Origin: Acidobacteriaceae bacterium UBA1795
GTDB lineage: Bacteria; Acidobacteriota; Terriglobia; Terriglobales; Acidobacteriaceae
DNA length: 6,185 nucleotides
NCBI GenBank assembly: GCA_002314435.1
Contig: DCFV01000025.1
Location: 3,569-9,753, forward strand
Direction: 5' to 3'
Below, piece after piece: positions 1 to 6,185 of the stretch. The position numbers were made by a program, and so were the translations under genes. The notes below the pieces were generated by a model. That model had not been told where the DNA came from. It was given only the letters and a program-made list of their open reading frames with translations, and ran no database searches. Every line of letters starts with the position of its first letter. Position 1 is the stretch's first letter.

Positions 1-1308
1 ATGTACGGCCAGATGACCGCGGGAAGTTGGATCTACATCGGCACGCAGGGCATTCTGCAGGGCACGTTCCAGACCTTCGCTGCGCTCGCCGAGCAGCACT
101 TCGGCGGCTCGGGTTGCACGGGCACGCTCAGGGGCAAACTCGTCGTCACCGGCGGCGTGGGCGGCATGGGTGGCGCGCAGCCGCTCTCGGTCACACTCAA
201 CGGTGGCGTGGTTCTAGCAGTTGACGTAGATCGCACGCGCATCGAGCGCCGCGTGGAGACGCGCTACTGCGACCGCATCACTGAAAGCCTCGACGAAGCG
301 CTCGCGCTCTGCGAGTCGGCCCGCCGCGAAGGCCGCGCTCTTTCGGTTGGCCTCGTTGGCAACTGCGCCGATGTTTTGCCGGAGATCGTCCGCCGTGGCG
401 TTCAGGTGGATGTCGTTACGGACCAGACCAGTGCCCACGATCCGCTCAACGGTTATGTTCCGCAAGGGCTCACGTTGAGTGAAGCTGCGGAGCTGCGCCA
501 GCGCGACCCGGAAGAATACGTCCGCCGCTCCACGGCCTCCATGGTCGTCCATGTCAACGCCATGCTAGCGCTGCAGCGAGCAGGAGCCGTGGCCTTCGAC
601 TACGGCAACAACATTCGCCGCTTCGCCTTTGACGCAGGCTGCGCAGAAGCCTTTCTCATTCCCGGCTTCGTCCCGGAGTATATTCGTCCGCTCTTCTGCA
701 CTGGCACGGGCCCCTTCCGCTGGGTGGCGCTCTCGGGCGATCCCAGGGACATCGACCGCACCGATCAGCTTGCCCTCGAACTCTTTCCTGAGAACGAAAT
801 CCTCACCCGCTGGCTGCGACTGGCCCGCGGCCGATTTGCCTTTCAGGGCCTGCCTTCGCGCATCTGCTGGTTGGGTTACGGCGAACGCGCCAGGATGGGA
901 CTTGCCATCAACGAGCTCGTCCGCATGGGCGAAATCTCAGCGCCTATCGCCATCGGCCGCGACCACCTCGACACCGGCTCGGTCGCCAGCCCTTACCGCG
1001 AGACGGAGAAGATGCTCGATGGCTCCGATGCCGTTGCCGACTGGCCTATCCTCAACGCGCTGCTTAATACCGCGTCAGGCGCCACCTGGGTCAGCTTCCA
1101 TCACGGCGGTGGTGTAGGCATGGGATACTCGCTCCATGCCGGGCAGGTTACAGTGGCCGACGGCACCGACAGCGCCGCCCGCCGCATCGCGCGCGTCCTC
1201 AACAACGATCCAGGCATCGGGGTTGCCCGCCACGCAGACGCGGGCTATGCGCTCGCGCAGACCACCGCCCGCGAGAGCGGCATCCATATCCCAATGGTGG
1301 GCCGGTAG
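1..1308 (+). CDS. hutU: urocanate hydratase (urocanase), 5'-truncated by window edge
   Basis: Urocanase adds water to urocanate to give 4-imidazolone-5-propanoate, the second step of histidine degradation, in the cytoplasm, using tightly bound NAD+ as an electrophile. The 435 visible residues open with the family block MYGQMTAGSWIYIGTQGI, which is internal in known urocanases. The first ATG is therefore not the real start. NAD-site motifs follow: the glycine-rich GGVGGMGGAQ (residues 51-60), QTSAH (142-146) and GYVPQG (151-156). The catalytic cysteine is C289 in the RICW motif. If it corresponds to Cys410 of the Pseudomonas putida enzyme, about 121 residues are missing upstream and the full protein would be about 556 residues, the usual family length. 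The frame is intact to the TAG stop. hutI begins 3 bases later, so the two are surely cotranscribed and probably translationally coupled. Identification is very secure; only the true start is unseen. Confidence 0.97.
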   Translation: MYGQMTAGSWIYIGTQGILQGTFQTFAALAEQHFGGSGCTGTLRGKLVVTGGVGGMGGAQPLSVTLNGGVVLAVDVDRTRIERRVETRYCDRITESLDEALALCESARREGRALSVGLVGNCADVLPEIVRRGVQVDVVTDQTSAHDPLNGYVPQGLTLSEAAELRQRDPEEYVRRSTASMVVHVNAMLALQRAGAVAFDYGNNIRRFAFDAGCAEAFLIPGFVPEYIRPLFCTGTGPFRWVALSGDPRDIDRTDQLALELFPENEILTRWLRLARGRFAFQGLPSRICWLGYGERARMGLAINELVRMGEISAPIAIGRDHLDTGSVASPYRETEKMLDGSDAVADWPILNALLNTASGATWVSFHHGGGVGMGYSLHAGQVTVADGTDSAARRIARVLNNDPGIGVARHADAGYALAQTTARESGIHIPMVGR

Positions 1309-1311
1309 ACC

Positions 1312-2562
1312 ATGAGCGGCGTCACGGCAATCGTCAATATCGGGCAGCTCGTCACACTCGCAGGACCGGCACGCCCGCGCGTCGGTGCCGAGTTGCGTGA
1401 ACTCGGCATGATCCGCGATGCGGCGTTGCTCATCGAAGACGGCCGCATCGTTCAAGCAGGCACCTACGCCGACATGCACGCGAAGATCCCGTCCGTGGCC
1501 GACGTCATTGACGCTGCAGGACGCTGCGTGACACCCGGTTTTGTGGACGCGCATACCCACCCGGTCTTCGCCGGCAACCGCGCCGCTGAGTTCGAACAGC
1601 GCATCGCCGGCGCCACCTATCAGCAGATCGCGGCATCCGGCGGAGGCATTCTGCGCACCGTCGCGCTCACCCGCGCGGCGACGGACGAAGAACTGCTCAA
1701 GGCGGCGCGCCGCCATCGCGACTGGATGCTGCGCACAGGCACCACGACCATCGAAGCCAAGTCTGGTTACGGCCTCGACCAGTCCACCGAGATGCGTATG
1801 CTGCAGGTGCTTGCGCAACTGGCCATGGAAGGCCCTGCGCGCATTGTGCCCACACTGCTGGCCGCGCACACCGTGCCGCCGGAGTATGCGGATCGCCGCA
1901 GCGAATACGTGGTTGCCGTCGCCGAGCAACTCATCCCCCAGGTTGCGAAGGCCCACCTTGCGCAGTATTGCGACGCCTTCTGTGACGACCATGCGTTTAC
2001 GCTCGACGAAACCCGCATCGTGCTCGCCGCGGCCAAGAGCAACGGCCTGCGCCTGCGCGTGCATGCCGAGCAGTTTCGCCCCGGTACGGGCGCGGCGCTC
2101 GCTGCAGAGCTGGGCGCGGCAACTGCCGATCATCTTGAGACCGTTACTGAGGAGACGCTGCACCAGTTGCGCGTCTCCCAGGTGCAGCCAGTGCTGTTGC
2201 CCGGCTCAGTGTTTGCTCTCGGTCGCCGCAACTATCCGCCGGCGCGCACCATGGTTCAGCTCGATCTGCCCATCGTAATCGCTTCGGACTTCAATCCCGG
2301 CTCATCACCCATCTGTTCCATGCCGTTTATCCTTTCTCTCGCCTGTGTAGAGATGGGCCTCATGCCGGCTGAGGCACTTTCGGCGGCCACCATCAACGCT
2401 GCGTGGAGCCTGGCCCTCGGCCAGACCGTCGGCTCGCTAGAACCCGGCAAGCGCGCCGACCTGCTGATCCACGAGTTCGACGATTACCGCGAACTGGCAT
2501 ACTACATCGCTGCGCCTGCCCGGCCGCGCGTCTTCGTCGACGGAGCTGAGGTCTTCGCATAA
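1312..2562 (+). CDS. hutI: imidazolonepropionase
   Basis: HutI is a cytoplasmic amidohydrolase-superfamily enzyme that opens the ring of 4-imidazolone-5-propanoate to give N-formimidoyl-L-glutamate, the third step of histidine degradation. The protein has 416 residues, the normal family length. Visible active-site elements are the metal-binding H81 and H83 (DAHTHPVF), R90, Y153 in SGYGL, H186 in AAHTVP, H251 in HAEQF, H274 in ADHLE, and D326/N328 in ASDFNPGSSP. The C-terminal GSLEPGKRADLLI segment is the typical return to the small beta domain. No expected residue is missing. The ATG lies 3 bases after the hutU stop. Upstream there is only a weak GGTGG at 1296-1300, 11 bases away, which suggests coupling to hutU translation. 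The order hutU-hutI is common. The next pathway enzyme (HutG or HutF) does not follow, because the next gene lies on the opposite strand. Confidence 0.97.
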   Translation: MSGVTAIVNIGQLVTLAGPARPRVGAELRELGMIRDAALLIEDGRIVQAGTYADMHAKIPSVADVIDAAGRCVTPGFVDAHTHPVFAGNRAAEFEQRIAGATYQQIAASGGGILRTVALTRAATDEELLKAARRHRDWMLRTGTTTIEAKSGYGLDQSTEMRMLQVLAQLAMEGPARIVPTLLAAHTVPPEYADRRSEYVVAVAEQLIPQVAKAHLAQYCDAFCDDHAFTLDETRIVLAAAKSNGLRLRVHAEQFRPGTGAALAAELGAATADHLETVTEETLHQLRVSQVQPVLLPGSVFALGRRNYPPARTMVQLDLPIVIASDFNPGSSPICSMPFILSLACVEMGLMPAEALSAATINAAWSLALGQTVGSLEPGKRADLLIHEFDDYRELAYYIAAPARPRVFVDGAEVFA

Positions 2563-2734
2563 GCGTGCGGCATATTCTTGAAACGCTCATCGCGGTGCCA
2601 CTCCCTCCGCCCTTTCGAATGTGCCGCTGATCGACTAAATCGCAAACTCTGTCGGGTCCAAAGGCTGGACCGTCGAGCGCATGCCAGCATCCGACCTCAA
2701 CGAATGGACTGCGATTCTGTGCGCTTTGCTGCAT
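2563..2734. other. convergent intergenic gap without a clear terminator
   Basis: This 172-base gap separates the 3' ends of hutI (plus strand) and the permease (minus strand). I see no convincing gene here. The best structure is a 5-bp stem GGTCC/GGACC at 2655-2659 and 2667-2671 with a 7-base loop. GTCGG (2651-2655) and CCGAC (2691-2695) could form an alternative flanking pairing, which shares G2655 with the inner stem. Neither strand has a U-tract behind these stems, so this is not a recognisable intrinsic terminator. Transcription may end by Rho or the transcripts may overlap. Confidence 0.5.
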
Positions 2735-4144
2735 TCAGGCTGACGCAATGCGCCGGCGAGCCCTGTGCCGCTCCACCAGAAACACGGCAACCCCCGCACC
2801 TACCATCACCGCCGTACCGCCCAGAATCTTGCCCACAGCGAGCAGCTTGTGCGGTTCATCGCTCGCCGGAAATGCCGACAGCACAATGGTGAGCGCGGTG
2901 CTCACCATGCCCACTGACGCAAGTAGAATCGCGACCGGCTTTCCTCCCGGAACGCGTCGCACCTCTGGCCCCGCGGGCCTGCTCTGCAGTCGGATCATCG
3001 AGGCAAAGAGAAACAGGTACGGCAGAAAGTAGGACAGAATGCCCGTCGCCACCAGCACATTGTAGGCGCCGCGCACCGTTGTGCCCGCCTGCCCCGCCAG
3101 AGCCACCAGGATTCCCGCCAGTCCATAGACGCTGATGGCCACCCACGGCGTGCGGTAGCGCGGATGAATTCGTCCGAAGGCCGAGGGCAGGTAGTGGTCG
3201 ATGCCCGCGACAAAAGGCAGCCGCGAAGTGGACGAGAGATACGCCGCCGCACCGCCCACTGCGTTGAGTCCCACCAGCAGCGCCACCGGCCCCAGCAGCC
3301 AGCCCAGGCCCAGCCGCTCACTCAGTGCGCGAACGCCGTTCACAAAGCCATCCGGCCCGCCCACGGCCTCCGGAGGCAGCGCCGTCAGCAGCGCGCCTGT
3401 GCCGCCAATGTAGCCGATGGTGAGCACGATGCCGCCCGCCAGAATCGCCCACGGAATTACTCGCCGCGGATTCTCGATTTCGCCGCCCATTGCCGAGCCA
3501 GCCTCCACGCCGCCGAAGGCGAAGAACACGCTCGACCAGAACACCGCGTTGTCCAGCGTCCAGTGCGGCACAAAGCTCGCCGCCGGGTAGCGCACCACGG
3601 GACCAAACTTCGCGTACGAAACCGCCGCCAACACCAGCAGCGAGCCCATCGGCAGCAGCCCTCCCAGTGCGCTGATGTTGTTCAGCCACTTGCCTGCGTC
3701 CACCCCGCGAATGTTGAGCGCCGTGATGATGGCCAGCCACGCCACGGCAAAGCCAAGGTAGTAGATAGGCTCGGCTGCCAACGCGCGTCCTCTTGTGCCA
3801 AGAGCAAACAGAGTGGACGCCGCGCCGAAATAGAGCACGCCGGAGAAGTACGGCAGGTTGCTCATCCAGTAGGTCCACGCGGCCAGAAATCCCGCCGAAT
3901 CACCGAAGGCCTCGCGCGTCCAGACGTAGAGGCCGCCTTCATCCGGCAGTCGCGATGAAAGCTCCATCACGCTGGCAGCCAGCGGCACAAAGAAGCAGGT
4001 GAGCGCCGCCACCCACACCACCAGGATGCTCGGTCCGGCCGCGGCGGCCGCCGCAGTCCAGCGCACGCTCATCCCGCTCACCACGTAAAAAAGAGCGAGA
4101 TCACGAAACCTGATGCTTCGTTTGAGCGCGGGAGCCGCAGCCAT
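2735..4144 (-). CDS. APC-superfamily amino acid/amine permease, 12 TM helices
   Basis: This 469-residue inner-membrane protein is a secondary transporter of the APC superfamily (COG0531 type), which imports or exchanges amino acids or related amines. By hydropathy I read 12 helices, at roughly residues 14-36, 38-60, 83-112, 125-145, 157-178, 198-216, 230-255, 280-303, 332-352, 362-384, 404-425 and 436-457. Family landmarks are ELSSRLPDEGGLYVW (61-75), FFAFGGVEAGSAMGGEIENP (207-226, the TM6 motif) and the STSRLPF...HPRYRTPW segment (305-334) before TM9. The first helix is unusual: where many APC proteins carry a G-S/A-G carboxylate-binding turn, it has SGMSVRW followed by six alanines and GPS. 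The substrate cannot be read from sequence. The gene lies 27 bases downstream of the flavoprotein gene on the same strand, probably in one transcript. No Shine-Dalgarno sequence is visible before the ATG, so the start is likely but not certain; the protein otherwise starts at the usual distance before TM1. Confidence 0.9.
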   Translation of the reverse strand: MAAAPALKRSIRFRDLALFYVVSGMSVRWTAAAAAAGPSILVVWVAALTCFFVPLAASVMELSSRLPDEGGLYVWTREAFGDSAGFLAAWTYWMSNLPYFSGVLYFGAASTLFALGTRGRALAAEPIYYLGFAVAWLAIITALNIRGVDAGKWLNNISALGGLLPMGSLLVLAAVSYAKFGPVVRYPAASFVPHWTLDNAVFWSSVFFAFGGVEAGSAMGGEIENPRRVIPWAILAGGIVLTIGYIGGTGALLTALPPEAVGGPDGFVNGVRALSERLGLGWLLGPVALLVGLNAVGGAAAYLSSTSRLPFVAGIDHYLPSAFGRIHPRYRTPWVAISVYGLAGILVALAGQAGTTVRGAYNVLVATGILSYFLPYLFLFASMIRLQSRPAGPEVRRVPGGKPVAILLASVGMVSTALTIVLSAFPASDEPHKLLAVGKILGGTAVMVGAGVAVFLVERHRARRRIASA

Positions 4145-4171
4145 GTAGGGCGCAGCATAGCAGAGCGCGTG

Positions 4172-5806
4172 TCAGCGACGAAGCGAAATCTTGCCCAGGT
4201 CAGCGAGCACGGTCATCGCTGCATTGCGTCCGTTCACTCCGATTACGCTGCCGCCCGGATGCGTGCACGCGCCGCACAAATACACGCCTTCCATCGGTGT
4301 GCGCGTGCTCAGCCGATTCGTCCACATGTAGGCGGGCAGACACTCGCCCTGAAAGATGTGGCCGCCCGTCAGTCCCACCTTTTTCTCGATATCCGGCGGA
4401 CCCAGCACCTGCGCGTCGATTACGGCGCTGTCGATGTTCGAACAGAACCGCGCCAGTGACTTGAGCGCCAACTGCTTCACTTCGTCGCGCCGCTCATCCC
4501 AACTGCGGTGAGCAAACTTGTACGGCACATACTGCGCGAAGACGCTCATGGTGTGCGTGCCCGCCGGAGCCACGCTCGCGTCGTGCACACTTTGGAAGTA
4601 GAGCTCGCACCACAGGTGCTCCGGCAACTCGCCGTGCCTGGCCGCAGCAAAGGCAGCCTTCCATTCGTCCCTGGTTAGCGGCGCATTGATCTGCCCGTAG
4701 TGGTGCGGCTCGTTGGTGCCGGGCCGCGCCATAAAGTTTGGCAACTCCCGCAGGTGTACGTTCAGCTTTACCGTGCAGCCCTCAATCGGCACCTGCTCCA
4801 CACGCATGCGCCACGCTGCGTCCGCTGCATCGCCCAGCAGGCTCAGGGTCTGCCGCGGATCGGCATTGGAAATTACCACTCGCGCCGCAATGCGTTCGCC
4901 GTCCTCGAGAAGCACTCCCTCGCCTGGCAGAATCCGCGCCACAGGCACTCCCGAAACCACCGTGGCCCCTGCTTCGCGCGCCGCATCGCAAAAATAGAAC
5001 GAGACCATCCCCATGCCGCCTCGCACATAGCCCCACATGCCCGGCATGCCGCCCAGTCGCCCCGACGCATGATGAAAGCGGATCGATGCCGTGCCTGCGT
5101 CAAACGGGCTGGCGTTGGTTCCGATCACGCCCTGTCCCAGATACGCAGCCTGCAGTCGCTCGTCGGCAAGATAGCGCTCCGCAAACTCCGCCATCGACCA
5201 CTCGAACAGCAGTGCCCGTGCCTCGTGGTCCCCACCCAGCCGTTCCTCAATCTGCTCGCGTGTCGGCGCCTCGCCCAGCCAGGCGTCGGCCGCCCACGCC
5301 GCTGCGCCCGTCTTGCCTGCTGCCGGGGCGGGCCTCAAAGCATCGCGCAGCCGCCGAACCACATCGCACATCGCGCCAAAGCCTTCCGAATCGCCCGGCG
5401 CCAGCCGCCGGACCTCTTCCATGCAGCGCGCATCGTCGTCCCACAGCTGGATGCTCTCGCCGTCGAGGAATGGAACAAACAGCCCGTTCACCGCAGGCGT
5501 CCAGGCAAAGCCGCGCCGCGCCAGGTCCAATTCTTCCACCACCAGCGGGTGCAGCAGTCCGGCCAGGTAGGCGCAGGGCGACATGCGCACCCCGGGAAAG
5601 GGCTCCTCGATCGTGCAGGCTCCGCCCACGCGTGCCCGGCTCTCCACCACCAGCACCCGCTGCCCGGCCCTTGCGAGGTAAGCTGCGCAGGCCAGGCCGT
5701 TGTGGCCCGCGCCCACAATTACGGCGTCCCATGTTGTGGCAGTCAATTCGTGCAATGGGATCGGCAGGCCGATTTCGCCCAGCAGGGAAGCGGTGGGTGA
5801 GCTCAT
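4172..5806 (-). CDS. FAD-dependent oxidoreductase, PYROXD2/phytoene desaturase-like (COG1233)
   Basis: This 544-residue protein belongs to the flavin-dependent amine oxidase/phytoene desaturase superfamily, in the group that includes human PYROXD2. An N-terminal Rossmann FAD-binding motif is clear: DAVIVGAGHNGL with G32, G34 and G37, then E55 at the end of the second strand (VLVVE) to hold the ribose, followed by RVGGAC (59-64). The middle contains WGYVRGGMGMVS (258-269) and SNADP (313-317), both typical of the family. The C-terminal FAD-closing block is GVYLCGACTHPGGSVIGVNG (507-526). No membrane segments or signal peptide are evident. The substrate is unknown: family members act as desaturases or oxidases, and most bacterial ones of this type are uncharacterised. 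About 26 residues precede the Rossmann strand, more than many relatives have, and no good ribosome binding site is seen (GGAAG lies 18 bases before the ATG). The start is therefore tentative. The permease gene follows after 27 bases, suggesting that transport and oxidation may be linked. Confidence 0.9.
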   Translation of the reverse strand: MSSPTASLLGEIGLPIPLHELTATTWDAVIVGAGHNGLACAAYLARAGQRVLVVESRARVGGACTIEEPFPGVRMSPCAYLAGLLHPLVVEELDLARRGFAWTPAVNGLFVPFLDGESIQLWDDDARCMEEVRRLAPGDSEGFGAMCDVVRRLRDALRPAPAAGKTGAAAWAADAWLGEAPTREQIEERLGGDHEARALLFEWSMAEFAERYLADERLQAAYLGQGVIGTNASPFDAGTASIRFHHASGRLGGMPGMWGYVRGGMGMVSFYFCDAAREAGATVVSGVPVARILPGEGVLLEDGERIAARVVISNADPRQTLSLLGDAADAAWRMRVEQVPIEGCTVKLNVHLRELPNFMARPGTNEPHHYGQINAPLTRDEWKAAFAAARHGELPEHLWCELYFQSVHDASVAPAGTHTMSVFAQYVPYKFAHRSWDERRDEVKQLALKSLARFCSNIDSAVIDAQVLGPPDIEKKVGLTGGHIFQGECLPAYMWTNRLSTRTPMEGVYLCGACTHPGGSVIGVNGRNAAMTVLADLGKISLRR

Positions 5807-5813
5807 AGTTGCG

Positions 5814-5819
5814 TTTTTA
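5814..5819 (-). promoter_or_regulatory. possible -10 element for a leaderless flavoprotein transcript
   Basis: Read on the minus strand, TAAAAA lies 7 bases before the ATG at 5806. It matches the -10 consensus at 4 of 6 positions. The spacing would put transcription start at or next to the A of the ATG, giving a leaderless mRNA, which would fit the absence of a properly spaced Shine-Dalgarno sequence. No good -35 box is apparent. This is a weak call by eye. Confidence 0.2.
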
Positions 5820-5904
5820 CACTACTTCCGCCGATTTCCGGACTTGGATTCTCCGGCCGATGTCCAGTTCTTGCAGGGCTGTGTTGCAGGTCACGTCCCG
5901 TCTT

Positions 5905-5914
5905 GCGCATGCGC
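5905..5914. promoter_or_regulatory. 10-bp perfect palindrome, possible operator
   Basis: GCGCATGCGC is a perfect inverted repeat in the divergent intergenic region. It ends one base before the TG of the putative extended -10 of the stress protein gene, so a bound regulator could block RNA polymerase. No second copy is visible nearby. In high-GC DNA a 10-bp palindrome can arise by chance, so the operator role is speculative. Confidence 0.25.
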
Positions 5915-5915
5915 T

Positions 5916-5924
5916 TGTTAAGAT
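5916..5924 (+). promoter_or_regulatory. candidate extended -10 promoter for the universal stress protein gene
   Basis: TGTTAAGAT fits the extended -10 form TGn-TATAAT, with 4 of 6 hexamer matches (TAAGAT) plus the TG dinucleotide. Transcription would start near 5931, leaving a leader of about 49 bases before the ATG. No well-spaced -35 box is seen, which is usual for extended -10 promoters. It is the best plus-strand candidate in this intergenic region but was judged by eye. Confidence 0.4.
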
Positions 5925-5942
5925 GTTGGGCGAAAAACTGAG

Positions 5943-5964
5943 GGTGCGCCACAGGGCGTGAACC
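5943..5964 (+). other. small hairpin in the leader of the universal stress protein gene
   Basis: GGT-GCGCC (5943-5950) can pair with GGCGT (5955-5959) and ACC (5962-5964) across a 4-base ACAG loop, with GA (5960-5961) bulged and one G-U pair. This gives an 8-bp stem that ends 4 bases before the Shine-Dalgarno sequence. It could affect mRNA stability or ribosome access. It is too short to call a riboswitch. Confidence 0.3.
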
Positions 5965-5968
5965 TGCG

Positions 5969-5973
5969 AGGAG
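5969..5973 (+). promoter_or_regulatory. strong Shine-Dalgarno site
   Basis: AGGAG lies 6 bases before the ATG at 5980, close to ideal spacing. It fixes the start of the universal stress protein gene, together with an in-frame TGA stop at 5959-5961 just upstream. It is the only clear ribosome binding site among the gene starts visible here. Confidence 0.8.
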
Positions 5974-5979
5974 AATTCA

Positions 5980-6185
5980 ATGTCCGATTCAAATGTTGCC
6001 AGCGCAATTCCCACCAAGATCCTGGTCCCCATCGATTTCAGCCCGTCGTCCCATGCTGCGCTCGATGCGGCCACAGAGCTGGCGGAGAAGTTTCACGCCG
6101 AAATTTACCTGCTGAACGTCATCCCGGCGTTCCCCAACGTTTCACTGCCGGACTCGATTACCGAGGCCGCCGTAGTGGAAAAGGC
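5980..6185 (+). CDS. universal stress protein (UspA family), 3'-truncated by window edge
   Basis: The first 68 codons of a UspA-domain protein are visible and the frame runs open off the window end. The sequence KILVPIDFSPSSHAALDAA (residues 13-31) is the first beta strand, with conserved D19 and the following loop and helix. ELAEKFHAEIYLLNVIPAF (33-51) is the helix and second beta strand, matching the typical LxLLHV strand of the family. Such cytoplasmic proteins bind ATP or form dimers and are induced by starvation, redox or other stress. The ATP-binding GxxG motif near the C-terminus lies beyond the window, so ATP binding cannot be judged. Whether it has one or two Usp domains is also unseen. 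It is transcribed divergently from the flavoprotein gene across 173 bases and is probably under its own promoter. Confidence 0.9.
   Translation, partial: MSDSNVASAIPTKILVPIDFSPSSHAALDAATELAEKFHAEIYLLNVIPAFPNVSLPDSITEAAVVEK

Noticed and set aside
1..3. The ATG at the first base as a true hutU start.
   Set aside because: The residues from it align with an internal block of urocanases, and a start here would remove the N-terminal portion that contributes to the NAD site.
1075..2163. A 362-codon open frame on the minus strand opposite the hutU end and hutI.
   Set aside because: It lies wholly antisense to two unmistakable enzymes. Its translation is rich in Arg, Gly, Ala, His and Cys with no recognisable domain. 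Long antisense frames are expected in high-GC DNA.
2655..2671. Stem GGTCC/GGACC considered as an intrinsic terminator for hutI or the permease.
   Set aside because: The stem has only 5 bp and no U-tract follows on either strand.
2578..2892. A 104-codon plus-strand open frame beginning in the convergent gap.
   Set aside because: It has no Shine-Dalgarno sequence, an Arg/Pro/Cys-rich composition, and half its length is antisense to the permease.
3164..3958. A 264-codon plus-strand open frame opposite the permease gene.
   Set aside because: The product is Arg/Gln/His-rich with no family signature, while the opposite strand encodes a well-formed 12-helix transporter.
4041..4054. A perfect 14-bp palindrome of GCG/GCC units.
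   Set aside because: It is explained by the run of alanine codons in the first helix of the permease and lies inside coding sequence.
4700..5808. Two long overlapping plus-strand open frames (4700-5800 and 4738-5808) opposite the flavoprotein gene.
   Set aside because: Their translations are Pro/Arg/Ser- or His/Arg-rich, low-complexity products without a domain, antisense to a gene with clear FAD motifs at both ends.
5817..6074. An 85-codon minus-strand open frame across the divergent intergenic region.
   Set aside because: It is antisense to the start of the universal stress protein gene, which has a strong ribosome site and clear homology, and it shows no recognisable domain.

Overview
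This is a high-GC bacterial window with five protein genes and no sign of mobile DNA, CRISPR, tRNA or rRNA. The base composition, the particular amino-acid permease subfamily and the universal stress protein sequence resemble what I know from Acidobacteriota (Acidobacteriaceae-like). That placement is from memory of family sequences, not from a search, and is only moderately secure.

Layout. On the plus strand, positions 1-2562 hold the 3' part of hutU (urocanase) followed after 3 bases by a complete hutI (imidazolonepropionase). These are steps two and three of histidine degradation. A 172-base convergent gap follows. On the minus strand, 5806-2735 holds a probable two-gene unit: a PYROXD2/phytoene-desaturase-type FAD oxidoreductase (COG1233) is transcribed first, and 27 bases downstream comes a 12-helix APC-family permease. 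A 173-base divergent intergenic region (5807-5979) then leads to the start of a plus-strand universal stress protein gene, which runs off the window end.

How the genes work together. HutU and HutI act in series, converting urocanate to imidazolone propionate and then to N-formimidoyl-L-glutamate. HutH and the last step (HutG, or HutF plus a deformylase) are not in the window. The permease could supply histidine or another amino acid or amine, but it is transcribed toward hut from its own unit with the flavoprotein, so a role in histidine uptake is only a guess. The stress protein gene has a strong Shine-Dalgarno sequence, a plausible extended -10 promoter and a small leader hairpin, and looks independently regulated.

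Overall this is mostly ordinary metabolic sequence. I did not find a convincing undescribed system. The points most worth a second look are the flavoprotein-permease pair of unknown substrate, the altered first helix of the permease, and the palindrome and hairpin in front of the stress protein gene.
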